A stretch of 39,942 nt of DNA from JAFGOG01 sp034429215. GTDB lineage: Bacteria > Chloroflexota > Anaerolineae > JAAYZQ01. A model generated the notes under the pieces. That model worked only from the letters and a program-made list of their open reading frames with translations. It made no database searches and was not told the DNA's origin. Every line of letters begins with the position of its first letter. Positions within the stretch are counted from its first letter, which is position 1. The DNA lies in assembly GCA_034429215.1 (NCBI GenBank), contig DAOUGI010000036.1:1-39942 (forward strand). Direction: 5' to 3'. Shown here one piece after another: positions 7,972 to 17,900 of this stretch. Position numbers and translations under genes: made by a program.

Positions 7972-10683
7972 CTATGCATTGTCTGTTGTCCCATCCCCTG
8001 CTTTCCCCGCCCTGACGCCTGGCAGCGTAAAAGAAAAGACACTTCCCTTTCCCGGCACCCCTTCGCTTTTCACTCCCACCTGACCACCAAGCCTCTCCAC
8101 AATGCGGCGCGCGATTGACAACCCTAACCCCTGGCCGTCGGTCTGGGTCTGGGAAAGCCGGGTGAAAGGTTTGAATAGCATGGATTGCTGCTCCAGAGTC
8201 AGGCCCTTGCCGTCATCGCGCACCCAGAAACACACCATGCCGCCTTCCTGGACAGTCGCCCCCAGCTCCACGTGGGGTGGCCGTCCACCATACTTGATAG
8301 CATTGCTGAGATAGTTGACCCAAACCTCCTCGACCCACGGCGCATAACCCAGCACGGCCGGCCATGCAGATGCGGTAGGCGCCGAGATCTCGGCCTGGTA
8401 TTCCCGCGCCATATCGGCTACGCGCTGCTCGGCTTCAGCCACGATGTGCGCCATGTCCAGAGGCTCCATCGTCACGTCTATCCGGCGCAACCCAGCCAGC
8501 AGCAGTAGTTCCTCCACGATGTTGTTCATCTTGCGCCCGACACGAGCGATTGTGCTCAAGTGTCTCTGCAATTCCGCCCGCGAAAGGGTCTCATAGTCAT
8601 CCGCGAGCACCTCGGCGTAGCCGGTTATTAGGCTCAGGGGGTTTCGCAGGTCGTGGGCCACCGTATGGGCATAGGCATCCAGCTCTTCATTGCGTGCCTG
8701 TAGCTCAGCCGTCCGCTGTTGCAGGGCGTTCTCGCTCCAGTAGCGCTGCAGGCTAATGGCATACTTGGCAGCCAGGCGTTGGACCAGTTGCACGTCCCGC
8801 TCAGTATAGTCGTGGTCGGCATTTGCCAGCGATATCTGTCCGACCACCTTCTCATCGATCAGAGCCGGCACCGACAGAAATCGGCGGATGGGGATATGGC
8901 CAGAAGGCGTCCCCGACCAGCGGGGATCGTCGGCCGGATCATTGGTCAAGAGCGGCTCCTGGTTGTCCAGCACCCATCCCCACAGCCCGCCGCACCTGGC
9001 AAAAGCAGTATCCTTGTTTGCCACCTGGCACCTCTCCCACGCGTCTCCGCTCAGCGTAGTGGCAACGAAATGGCCGGTTTGTGGGTCAACGTAGCCAGCA
9101 ACCCCGTGAGGGCTGCCAGTGAGTCGCTTGGCCTGCTCCAGGACGAGGTCGGAGATATCGCCCGGGGGAGCAGGGCTCAAAAGTGCGCTGGACAGATTGG
9201 CGAGTGTCGTGTTGATCTCCATTTCTCGCTCTAGCGCTTCTCGTGCCTGCACCAGCTCAGTCACATCGCGGATGACGCTTCCCGCCCGGTATCCCCGGGC
9301 CGTGGGGATGGCTGACACTACCGCTTGCACGCTGCGGCGCGTCCCATCAGAGAGCTTCAGCTCGGTCTCCTGGAGCCGGGAGAGCCAGGGCGCCTGCCCG
9401 GTCCTGAGGAAATCCTGTAGCGTCGCCTTCAATTGCTCGCACAAGGCCGGATCTCGTCGTTCTTCCGGTGCAAATGCTGCCTGAATCTCCCAGATAGGCC
9501 GGCCGATTGCCTCACTCCGTTTTACGCCCATGATTCGCTCGGCAGCCTGGTTCCACTCGGTGACAATTCCTTGTTCGTTCGTCAGCACAATGCCGTCGGA
9601 TATCCACTCGGCAAAGGTGCGGAATTGTTGCTCGGTGTCCCGCGCGGCCTGCTCTGCCCGCTTGTGGTCGGTGATGTCGCCATACGTCACCACAACTCCA
9701 TAGCCTGGCAAGGGAATGGGCGCGGCCGTCACGCTGAGCCAGGTGGCATCCTCGTCAGGCTTGGCGATGCCCATCTCTACGTTTTCCACCCGGCGATTCT
9801 CTTGCAGCGCCCGCACGCTGGCATACTCGCCGGGGGGCATGAGCGTGCCGTCAGGCCGGATGATCCGCCACTCTGCTCCGTCAATCCGGCGCCGGGTTTG
9901 CTCCTCCCGCGATATGCCCAGCAGCCTTTCGGACTCCTGGTTGCCTTCCAGGATGTGTCCGTCGCTGTCCGACACGGTGATGCCCAGAGGGAGGGACTCA
10001 AACAGCACCCGGTATTTCTCCAGACTGATATGCAGTACCTCCTCCATTCGGTTGCGCTCGCTTTCGGCTTTCTGACGCTCGGCTACCTGCTGGCGGACGC
10101 GTGCCAGCGCTTCGGCTATGCTCTGGAGCGCCAGGTGCATGCAAACAGCGGTGAGAGCAAACACCAGGGTAAAAGTCGTCCACTGCACGATCGTGGCCCG
10201 GTAGTCCGCGGAGGGCAGCCAGCCGGCACTTTCGGCCCAAACCAATCCGAGGACGGCGAGTGAGCACAGGACTGTAGTCAGGACCATTGCCCGACGGTTG
10301 AGCAACAAGCCGGATAGGATGATGAGGAGAACATAGATCGATGTATTGGGCGCACGGATGGTTCCCAAGGCGACGGCAAGCCCGGTGACGACAATGCCGC
10401 TGATCACGATCAAGCCCCGGCTTGCCCATGTAACCTGGCCTTGGCGCATCACATACCGCAGCCCAAGCAGCAGAATCAGCCCTCCGACAAGGATGCCATA
10501 GATCGTGAGCAACTTGGCGCTGACTACCAAGTTGCCCACGATCCCGAGCAGCAAGGCCAGCAGGACTGCGAACAATATGCTGTTCAGCAAGCTGGCGCGA
10601 TGGGTAGTGTCTTCATCCGCAAAGGCCGGTGGGACAAACCACCGTTGCAGCACCGTCAGCGCTATCTGGAGCGGCTTTTTCAT
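7972..10683 (-). CDS. Membrane-bound hybrid-sensor-type histidine kinase (TM-PAS-PAS-GAF-HisKA-HATPase)
   Basis: A 903-aa sensor kinase. Residues 28-190 form about six membrane helices with short loops, so the membrane part itself may be the sensor. A helical linker leads to PAS domains near 222-345 and 348-475, then a GAF domain near 498-640. The HisKA H-box is AHDLRNPL with phospho-acceptor H677. The ATPase has the N box NYLSNAIKYGG near 793, G1 DDGKGL, F box LFKPF and G2 GQGLGLSIA near 853. All catalytic motifs look intact. No receiver domain is fused and no response regulator lies nearby, so it is an orphan here. It starts 53 bp after the M6 protease gene on the same strand, with AAGGGAG before ATG 10683, and may be cotranscribed. 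Confidence 0.92.
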   Translation of the reverse strand: MKKPLQIALTVLQRWFVPPAFADEDTTHRASLLNSILFAVLLALLLGIVGNLVVSAKLLTIYGILVGGLILLLGLRYVMRQGQVTWASRGLIVISGIVVTGLAVALGTIRAPNTSIYVLLIILSGLLLNRRAMVLTTVLCSLAVLGLVWAESAGWLPSADYRATIVQWTTFTLVFALTAVCMHLALQSIAEALARVRQQVAERQKAESERNRMEEVLHISLEKYRVLFESLPLGITVSDSDGHILEGNQESERLLGISREEQTRRRIDGAEWRIIRPDGTLMPPGEYASVRALQENRRVENVEMGIAKPDEDATWLSVTAAPIPLPGYGVVVTYGDITDHKRAEQAARDTEQQFRTFAEWISDGIVLTNEQGIVTEWNQAAERIMGVKRSEAIGRPIWEIQAAFAPEERRDPALCEQLKATLQDFLRTGQAPWLSRLQETELKLSDGTRRSVQAVVSAIPTARGYRAGSVIRDVTELVQAREALEREMEINTTLANLSSALLSPAPPGDISDLVLEQAKRLTGSPHGVAGYVDPQTGHFVATTLSGDAWERCQVANKDTAFARCGGLWGWVLDNQEPLLTNDPADDPRWSGTPSGHIPIRRFLSVPALIDEKVVGQISLANADHDYTERDVQLVQRLAAKYAISLQRYWSENALQQRTAELQARNEELDAYAHTVAHDLRNPLSLITGYAEVLADDYETLSRAELQRHLSTIARVGRKMNNIVEELLLLAGLRRIDVTMEPLDMAHIVAEAEQRVADMAREYQAEISAPTASAWPAVLGYAPWVEEVWVNYLSNAIKYGGRPPHVELGATVQEGGMVCFWVRDDGKGLTLEQQSMLFKPFTRLSQTQTDGQGLGLSIARRIVERLGGQVGVKSEGVPGKGSVFSFTLPGVRAGKAGDGTTDNA

Positions 10684-10736
10684 TCTACTCCCTTATTATT
10701 GCGCATAATCCGCGTAACGGGCTACTAGGCCGATGC

Positions 10737-13700
10737 TCATCTGCCTCGCATCGCCAGTGGCAAGTAGATCATGTACATGCCACCCGATCCCGCCGTGACG
10801 CGAACGGGACCGAAGCGTAGCGGCGTCCCGTCGAGCTGGATCACATCGATCCAATAGTAGTAGGTCGTGCCAGGGACAGTGGTCTGGTCCTGATAGAAAT
10901 AGCTGCCGCCTATCGGGCTGCCCGGCGATTGGCTCGGGATCATGTATTCGGTGAGACGCACCGGAGGCTCTGCTTCCGATTGGGCGCGGTACAGGTGAAA
11001 GCCCAGGAGATCCACTTCACTCACCGTTTCCCATTCCAATAGGACAGAGCCATCGTCCATGGCCTGGCCATCGAAGCGGCTCAGGGCTACGGCGGTCGGC
11101 GAGGCATTGTTCAGGGCAAAGGGCGAGTAGGCGTCGACGCTCGTGACCTGCACCCATTGGCCGTCGCCGCTGCCGCCCCTTGTGGTCGTTCCCCCTTCCA
11201 GCTCCCAGTCGCTGCCGTTCCAGTGATAGACCTGCATGGTAGAGTTGTCTGCCCCATTGCGCTCTGCCTCGGTGTAATAGAAGGTGACCGCCGCCGTCTG
11301 GGGAGTCGCCGGGTCGAGCTCAAAACAGCGCCTCACGCCAACGGTGGCCCCGGCGCACAGTTGATTGCCCCAGATGGTGACGGTCGTGCTGCCCATGTTG
11401 CCGCTGCCCGGATCGATGGTCGCCCCCAGGTACTTGTCCACCGTTCCGGCGCCATTCCTGACGTTCAGGAAAGGGGTACTGGCTGCGTTGACGGTTCTGG
11501 TCTGGGCCAGCGAGCCGTTGTTCGTGACGTTGCCCTCGACCGTGAGGTCGTAGGTCCCCAGGGCCAGTGCGCCGCCGGCAGTGACCGATAGGTCGTTCTG
11601 TACGGCTGTGTTGTCGGTGAGGGTGGCCATGCCTGCGCTGGCCACAGACAGGTTGTAGAAGGCCAGATCGGGATCGAGAGCCGCCACGACAAGGTCATCG
11701 ACTCCCAGTTTGTATTGGCTGGCAGCGCTGTAGCAGTAAAAGCCCACATAGTAGGTGCCGGTGGTGCCCGGCGTAAAGGTACCGCTCCCCTGCTGCCAGG
11801 TGGTGTTGGTCACGTTGTTATTGTCAAACACTTGGGTCGTCATTGCCCCTGCGGTCTGAGCCGTGCCGATGTGGACCGCGAGCCTTTCGCGCCAGGACGT
11901 GCCCATCGAGGAATAGTTGAAGCGGATGGTGTACGCGACGCCAGCCTGCAAGCTAAAGCCGGGTGAAAACAACCAGTCATCGGCGGCGAGGGGCTGTTGG
12001 TACCGGGCATGCTGCCCATGGTCCGGTATGTTCGGTCCGTTCGTGAGGGTGCTGTAATACCACGTCGTGCCGTTGCCGTTGGCATCAACAATCTGCCAGC
12101 CCGTCGTGGTTGATAGATCGTTGCTGTATACAACCACCTCGCTGGCTGCCTTCTGCACAGCCTGCACAGCGCCGTCAAGGATCACCGTGCTGCTGCCCGG
12201 CGCAAAGCCAAAGGGAGTGTCGGTCCAGTTGCCACCCACGCGCAGCATATGGCTGCCTGCGGCCAGCCTGGCGCCCGACTGGATGGTCAGGTTGCCGTTC
12301 ACGTCCAGATCACTGCCGGCTATCACCCTCTGCGCCGTACTGCCGCTGCCGATCTGCAAGTCGTTGAAGTGGCTGCCGGCCCCGGTCACAATCGTCTGGG
12401 TGAAGGCTCCGCGGAAGGTCACCGTGCCGGCGCTGGCGTCGAAATTGCCGCTGCCGGCCTCGGTCCAATTCCCGTACACATCCAACGACACGCCAGCGGC
12501 AGCATCCGCGTGCGCGCCGTCCAGGATGTTCAGGTTGAACACCGACGCGGCTGCGTCGACGTTGGGCCAGTTGGGCACTCCGCTGGGGATGACTGTATTG
12601 TCGGCCTGGTTCGGTACCCGCGCCGTCGTCCAGTTGCCGGCGTTGCTCCAGGCCGAGCTGACGCTACCGTTCCACGCCGGCCCTACCTCGGCAAAGCTGA
12701 CGGTGCAGCCCGTCCCGGCCGTCGAGATGCCGGACACCACGATGCCGCTGGCCGAGCCGTCATACCAGTTGCTGTTAGGGTCGCTGTTGCCGCTAAACAC
12801 CGTCTCGCCGGTGATGCCCGGCCAGGGGTCGCCCGAGTCACCACTATTGCCCCCCGAGCCGCTGGGGGAATCCATGTCCTGGGGCGGGCCGTCAGCCTCT
12901 TCCACGTCGACCAGCTTGCGCGTCTCGTCGGTGTTGTTCGCGCGCGTCTCGTCGATGTGCCAGATCAGGCAGCCGCTGGCACTGCTGCTGATCCGGTACA
13001 GACCGGCGTCAAAGCCCACCTGCTGCCGGTTCTCGACGAGGAAATATTCCCCCGTCCCATTTGCCGCCCGTGTGCCGTCGACGCCCCCGGGGTTTGCGCC
13101 GACCTGGTAGACGACGGCGTTTTGCGCCAAGTTGGGCACGGTCACGCCTGACTGCGGCGTGGTGACCTCCACGGGCGCAAGCCAATGCTGATACCATTTC
13201 AAATAAGCGGTGGGCAGGACCGGCGTCACACCGGAATAGGGGTCACCCGCAGCCTGACCCCACGAGCCGCCGCTCATCACGCACCATCTGCCCACCCCCG
13301 CCGAGGTATAGTCGGTGTCGTACAGGTCGGGCCAGGTGATGTCGTGCCCCAGCTCGTGGACCATGATGCCGATGGTGGCCCGGTGCCCGGCGCTGCTCGT
13401 GCAGCCTTCAGAGATGTATTCGTGCCACTCGCCTTCCCGGGTATAGCCGCCGTTGTAGGCAGTAGCGCCGATCGTAACGCCATCCAGCACGGGAGCGCAG
13501 TAAGCACAACTGCCTGTGCCCATCGACCAGCGGTGGCCCCATACGTTCGGCGTGCACGCACCGCCCGTCCCGCCGTAGGACTCTTCGTAGCCGCGCACGA
13601 TCAGCACCAGGTGCAGCTCGGTGTTGTCCAAGCTCCCGTTGCCATCGGTGTCCAGCGCGGCATAGTCCACGTAAGGGTCGGCGGCAATCAGCGTGTCGCG

Positions 13701-14405
13701 CACGCTGGTACGCTCCGTTTCGTCGGGCCACGGGTAGCCATTAGCATAGGGCAGCGTCACGTCGATGACCCCGTCGTTGGCCGTACCATAGGTTTCCGGG
13801 ACGGGGACCATGGTGAAATTGCCATAGGATGCCTGCTCGTAATAGTTCTTGACACTCTTGATCCCTGCTGTGTTGTCAAAGAAGGCGGCGTTCCACTGCG
13901 CGTCAGTCGTGCCCAGGGAAGTGGACGGGGTGAAATCCATCAAGATGATCAGCACCGGTCCCGAGCCCAGGGAGCCGGGCCAGGCCTCGGAACCCAGCGG
14001 GAGCGCTTCGGTCCGCCGGCTTGCCGCCTCTGCCACGGCGACGCGGTCGCGCAGACTGGGCGCGAGATTCTCGGGCATGGGATCGAGGCCGGCCCGGCGT
14101 GGCCCGGGCGCCAGCCGCCCATCCGTGACCGGCTCGGCATACACCCAGTAACCGCGGGCGTCGCGCAGGATGGTATAGCCCTGGTACTCGTAGCCGCTGT
14201 ACCACTCATCGCCAAAGGGGACGGCGACGATCACCACGCCGTCGGGTTGAACCAATTGCACTTCATCGGGAGCGGCCGGAGCAGCCAGGACTGCGCCCCT
14301 AGGCAGGACCAGCGACAATAGGGCTCCAATCAGCACCGCCAGCCAGAAGCGGCAGCGCGCAGAGCGAGCCAACATAGCATACGTACCGGTATCACTGTGC
14401 AACAT
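10737..14405 (-). CDS. Secreted M6-family (immune inhibitor A-like) metalloprotease
   Basis: A 1222-aa exported zinc protease. The N terminus has a basic region, a hydrophobic core (FWLAVLIGALLSLVLP) and a probable signal cleavage near AAPA. The peptidase M6 domain carries MVHELGHDITWPDLYD near residue 353, HExxHD being the zinc site, with the downstream VMSGGSWG Met-turn typical of M6. The middle holds beta-strand-rich segments with repeated phrases such as GNWT and GNLT. Near residues 752-918 is a choice-of-anchor J/cleaved-adhesin-like domain (TGWQIVDANG, DDWLFSPGFSL, VDDLVV). A fibronectin-III-like domain follows (VLLEWETVSEVDLLGFHLYR), and the end is MIYLPLAMRGR, a tail shared with other secreted proteins here. 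The start at 14405 has GGAGG 7 nt upstream. It follows the 78-aa gene by 102 bp. Confidence 0.92.
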   Translation of the reverse strand: MLHSDTGTYAMLARSARCRFWLAVLIGALLSLVLPRGAVLAAPAAPDEVQLVQPDGVVIVAVPFGDEWYSGYEYQGYTILRDARGYWVYAEPVTDGRLAPGPRRAGLDPMPENLAPSLRDRVAVAEAASRRTEALPLGSEAWPGSLGSGPVLIILMDFTPSTSLGTTDAQWNAAFFDNTAGIKSVKNYYEQASYGNFTMVPVPETYGTANDGVIDVTLPYANGYPWPDETERTSVRDTLIAADPYVDYAALDTDGNGSLDNTELHLVLIVRGYEESYGGTGGACTPNVWGHRWSMGTGSCAYCAPVLDGVTIGATAYNGGYTREGEWHEYISEGCTSSAGHRATIGIMVHELGHDITWPDLYDTDYTSAGVGRWCVMSGGSWGQAAGDPYSGVTPVLPTAYLKWYQHWLAPVEVTTPQSGVTVPNLAQNAVVYQVGANPGGVDGTRAANGTGEYFLVENRQQVGFDAGLYRISSSASGCLIWHIDETRANNTDETRKLVDVEEADGPPQDMDSPSGSGGNSGDSGDPWPGITGETVFSGNSDPNSNWYDGSASGIVVSGISTAGTGCTVSFAEVGPAWNGSVSSAWSNAGNWTTARVPNQADNTVIPSGVPNWPNVDAAASVFNLNILDGAHADAAAGVSLDVYGNWTEAGSGNFDASAGTVTFRGAFTQTIVTGAGSHFNDLQIGSGSTAQRVIAGSDLDVNGNLTIQSGARLAAGSHMLRVGGNWTDTPFGFAPGSSTVILDGAVQAVQKAASEVVVYSNDLSTTTGWQIVDANGNGTTWYYSTLTNGPNIPDHGQHARYQQPLAADDWLFSPGFSLQAGVAYTIRFNYSSMGTSWRERLAVHIGTAQTAGAMTTQVFDNNNVTNTTWQQGSGTFTPGTTGTYYVGFYCYSAASQYKLGVDDLVVAALDPDLAFYNLSVASAGMATLTDNTAVQNDLSVTAGGALALGTYDLTVEGNVTNNGSLAQTRTVNAASTPFLNVRNGAGTVDKYLGATIDPGSGNMGSTTVTIWGNQLCAGATVGVRRCFELDPATPQTAAVTFYYTEAERNGADNSTMQVYHWNGSDWELEGGTTTRGGSGDGQWVQVTSVDAYSPFALNNASPTAVALSRFDGQAMDDGSVLLEWETVSEVDLLGFHLYRAQSEAEPPVRLTEYMIPSQSPGSPIGGSYFYQDQTTVPGTTYYYWIDVIQLDGTPLRFGPVRVTAGSGGMYMIYLPLAMRGR

Positions 14406-14507
14406 AGCATTACCTCCAGTCTTTTGCGAAAGTTGTGATAGCCGTCCGATAGTAACTTGGATCGGCCGGCTTTGCAGGTAGTCGACTTGGCTGCATGGAA
14501 CTCCCAC

Positions 14508-14744
14508 TCACTCACACCACGAGTCTGGCATGTCGTGATCCGCCGCTTGGCTGGCACCTTTGGTCCGCAAACACTCCTGAAACTCATCTTGCAGGAACTG
14601 GACCAGCGCATCCAGGTTGGCGAACCGGCGCAGCTCACCGGTCGCTGTACTCTGGGTGGATGCTATCCACGTGCAGTCGTTGGCTGCCTGGATGCACTGG
14701 AACCGGACGAGGTACGATGCATAGCCTCCATTCGCGTTTGGCAT
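14508..14744 (-). CDS. 78-aa conserved-looking small protein, first gene of the protease operon
   Basis: The ATG at 14744 is preceded by AAAGGAG and gives a 78-aa protein. Its core is YLVRFQCIQAAND, then CTWIASTQSTATGELRRF, then ANLDALVQFLQDEF: a beta-strand pair followed by a helix. From memory, similar short proteins (YLVRLW ... W.AS ... TGE ... F..L..L..FL) occur in Chloroflexota near AfsR/SARP-type regulators, but I cannot confirm that here. The function is unknown; size and fold suggest a small regulatory or adaptor protein. It is the promoter-proximal gene of a probable operon with the M6 protease and the histidine kinase, divergent from the SARP regulator, and its promoter has a SARP-like box. 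Confidence 0.75.
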   Translation of the reverse strand: MPNANGGYASYLVRFQCIQAANDCTWIASTQSTATGELRRFANLDALVQFLQDEFQECLRTKGASQAADHDMPDSWCE

Positions 14745-14768
14745 GAGCACCCATCTCCTTTGTCCCCC

Positions 14769-14802
14769 AATATACGCTAGCTCTATCACGAAACTATCAC
14801 GA
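14769..14802 (-). promoter_or_regulatory. Predicted SARP-activated promoter of the small protein-protease operon
   Basis: On the minus strand two identical 9-mers TCGTGATAG occur at 14794-14802 and 14783-14791, an 11-bp period. The proximal copy ends exactly 8 bp before a -10 element TATATT (14769-14774), and no good -35 is present. This is the geometry known for SARP activators (direct heptamers, one helical turn apart, 8 bp upstream of the -10). The divergent gene encodes a BTAD/SARP-type regulator. The start codon lies about 18 nt after the predicted transcription start. Confidence 0.7.
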
Positions 14803-14867
14803 GATGGCGCCCGCGAACAACAGTTTGAGCGAGGTCTACCGTGTCCGAAGGGCAGATCTGCAGATTC

Positions 14868-14942
14868 TTGACGCGGCAATTTGACGCGCGAACCCTCCAC
14901 GAGTATAATGGTGCCGCCTGGGCGCATGATCCATGCGCCAGG
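14868..14942 (+). promoter_or_regulatory. Promoter of the SARP-like regulator with inverted repeat at +1
   Basis: TTGACG (14881-14886), 17 bp, TATAAT (14904-14909) form a near-consensus promoter. TTGACGCG occurs twice (14868 and 14881). Just after the -10, CCTGGGCGCATG and CATGCGCCAGG (14917-14942) form an inverted repeat with one unpaired G and a 3-nt centre, placed over the expected start of transcription. It could be an operator or a leader hairpin. Confidence 0.7.
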
Positions 14943-14989
14943 GCAGTGGGCGTAGGGAGGTGCGCTCCACAAAGATAGTCGGGGGGAAG

Positions 14990-17900
14990 ATGCCACACCT
15001 GTCGCTTTCCTTGTTTGGCACATTTGAAGCGACTCTCGACGGTGAACCGGTCACGGCGTTTGGATCCGACAAGGTGCGGGCGCTCCTCGCCTTCTTGGCC
15101 GTCGAATCCGCGCGTCCCCATCGCCGCGCAGAATTGGCCGGAATGTTCTGGCCCGACCTTCCAGAAAAGAACGCCGCCCACAATCTCAGCCAGACCTTGT
15201 TGCGCCTCCGCCACGCCCTTCGCGAGTCAAAGCCGGCCACGGATAGCGCAAGGCAGCCCTTCCTGCTGATTACTCCCCAGGACTTTCAGTTCAATTCGCG
15301 CAGCGACCATCACTTGGACGTCGCGCTGTTCACAGAGCTGCTCCGGGCATCTCGGCAGCATCATCACGCCGATGCCCAGATCTGCAGCGTGTGTGTGCAA
15401 TGGCTGCATCAGGCCGCCGATTTGTACCATGGCGACCTATTGGCAGGTTTCTTTCTGCGTGGCAGTGTGGGTTTTGAAGAGTGGCAACTGGTTCAGCAGG
15501 AGGTACTGCATCGGCAGGCTGTGGAGATGTTGGCCCGGTTGGCTGCCTATCACCAAGGCCGCGGCGAGCACGACCTGGTGCAGCGCTATGCGGGGCAATT
15601 GGTAGCGCTCGAGCCGTGGCATGAGCAAGGGCAGCTGCAGTTGATGCAGGCACTGGCGCGCGGCGGCCGGGCCGCGGCCGCGCTGGAAAAGTACACGGTC
15701 TACTGCCGAATCCTGGCTGAGGAATTCAACCTTGACCCGTCGGCGGAGGCCACCGCGCTTTTCGAGCAGATCCAGTCGGGGCAGGTCGGAGCAGAAGTCA
15801 CGGGCGGGCCATCGCCCGGACGGGTCTCTGCCGGCAGTGTCTCGGCCGCCAGCCAGGGCGACCGCCGCCAGGTCACGGCGCTGATCTGTAGCCAGCGAGA
15901 CCCGGCCGGCCACAGCGATCCGGAAGAGCTGCACGAGCGATTAACACGCTGCGGACCCAGGTGTCAAGCCATCCTCGATCGCTACGGGGGTCATCGCCAG
16001 TACCGCCATGGCGACGAGTGTCTTATCTATTTCGGCTATCCGCAGGCCCACGAAGAAGCCACGCGGCGAGCCGTCCATGCAGGCCTGGCAATGACCGCGG
16101 CGGCCCAAGATACTGACTCGGTCCGCATTGGCATCCACACCGGCACCGTGGTGGTGAGCGACGGCCATGGACCGGGCTCAGAGGCCTGCGGGCCGATCGG
16201 TAACGTGTCCGGCGTGGCGCGCGGCTGCCGGGAGATGGCCGAGCCCGGGGCAGTGCTGATCACGGCGGACACCGAGCGCCTGGTGCAGGGCTGGTTCCGC
16301 TGCCAGGAGCTGGGGCTGAGGGCACTCCCAGGCCTGGCGCACCCGAGCGAGGTCTTCCAAGTACTCGGGGAAAGCGGCATGCGGAATCGCCTTGCTTGGT
16401 TGAAAAAGAGCCAGACTCTGACCTCGTTCGTCGGCCGCGAGATCGAGCTGGACCGGTTACTCGCGCTCGGCGACCAGGCACGGGACGGCAACGGACAGGC
16501 AGTCCTGATCAGCGGCGAGCCGGGCATAGGCAAGTCGCGGCTGCTGTGGGAGTTCAGGTCCAGATCGGTGTGGGCGCACCAAAATGACGCCAGGATCTGG
16601 CTGGAGAGCTGCTGCTCGCCTCTTTTCCAAAACACCAGCTTGTATCCCATCATCGACCTGCTCGAACAGATCCTTGGCTTCGAGGCCGGGGACAGCCTTG
16701 AGGCCAAGCGTGACAGGCTTGACAGAACCCTGGCAGGCTGTGACCTAACTCAGCCGACAGCGAAGTGGCTCCTATCGCTGCTGCTCGGACTGCCCACCGA
16801 TGCGCCTGCCCCGCAGACAATCACGGCAGACCTGCGTGAGCGAATGCGCGAGGTGTTTGTGAGACTGCTGCAAAGACTAGCAGCGCGGCGCCCGCTGGTG
16901 TTAGTGATCGAGGACCTCCACTGGAGTGACCCCACCACCGTCGACTGGCTCGGCCGGTCCTTTGACGCACTGGCTGCCGGTCCTTGTCTGGTGCTGCTCA
17001 CCTGCCGCCCTACCTTTGTCTCGCCTTGGCTGCCGCGTCCCTACCTGTTATCCCTAACGCTCGGGCTGCTTGACCCGGCCGAGGCTGAGAGCCTGGTATC
17101 GAACGTCGCCGGCGACAGAGTATTGCCCGACGAGATTCGACAGCGCATCGTCAGACAGGGTGATGGCGTCCCCCTCTTTGTGGAAGAACTGACCAGGAAC
17201 GTCCTAGACCGGCAGACCTCGGAAAGCTCCGACCCCCCGGAGGCATTGCAGATTCCAAGGACCTTACGCGACTCGTTGATGGCGCGTCTCGACTATGCGG
17301 GACCGGCGAAGGAGACGGCTCACTGGGCGGCAGTATTAGGCCGTGAGTTCGCGTACCCGGTCTTGCGCGCAGTTGTGCCTTTTGACGAGCAGCGCTTGCA
17401 GAATCACCTGGCGGTGTTGGTCGAAACCGATCTGGTCAAGGTGCTGGATCGGTCGCCGCAGGTGAGTTTTGCTTTCAAGCATACCTTGATCCAGGAAGCT
17501 GCCTACGACTCGCTGCTCCGGCAGACGCGGAAGGACTATCACCGGCGCATCGCCGAGACTCTGGAGATGCACTTTCCACAGGTCGCCCAAACGCAGCCAG
17601 AACTTCTGGCACAACACTACTTCAGTGCAGGCGGCCACGCCCAAGCGGTCGACTACTGGCTGCGAGCAGGCGAGCGCGCCACGGCTCAGGCCGCAACGTT
17701 GGAGGCAAAGACCTTTTTCAATCTCGCCATCGAGCGGATCGAGCCCGGAGACAACGAGCGGCGCTGGCGGGCGTTGCTGGGTCGGGAGCATGTGCTCAGC
17801 ATGCGTGAGGAGCGCGAGGCACAGAAAGAGGATATCGCGGCCTTGCTGGATCTGGCTGAAGCCTTTGGTGATGACGAGCGGCGGGCGCGGGCCTACGATC

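Noticed and set aside
14868..14888. SARP box at the regulator's own promoter (TTGACGCG twice)
   Set aside because: The period is 13 bp, not 11, and the second copy is the -35 itself; not good SARP geometry.
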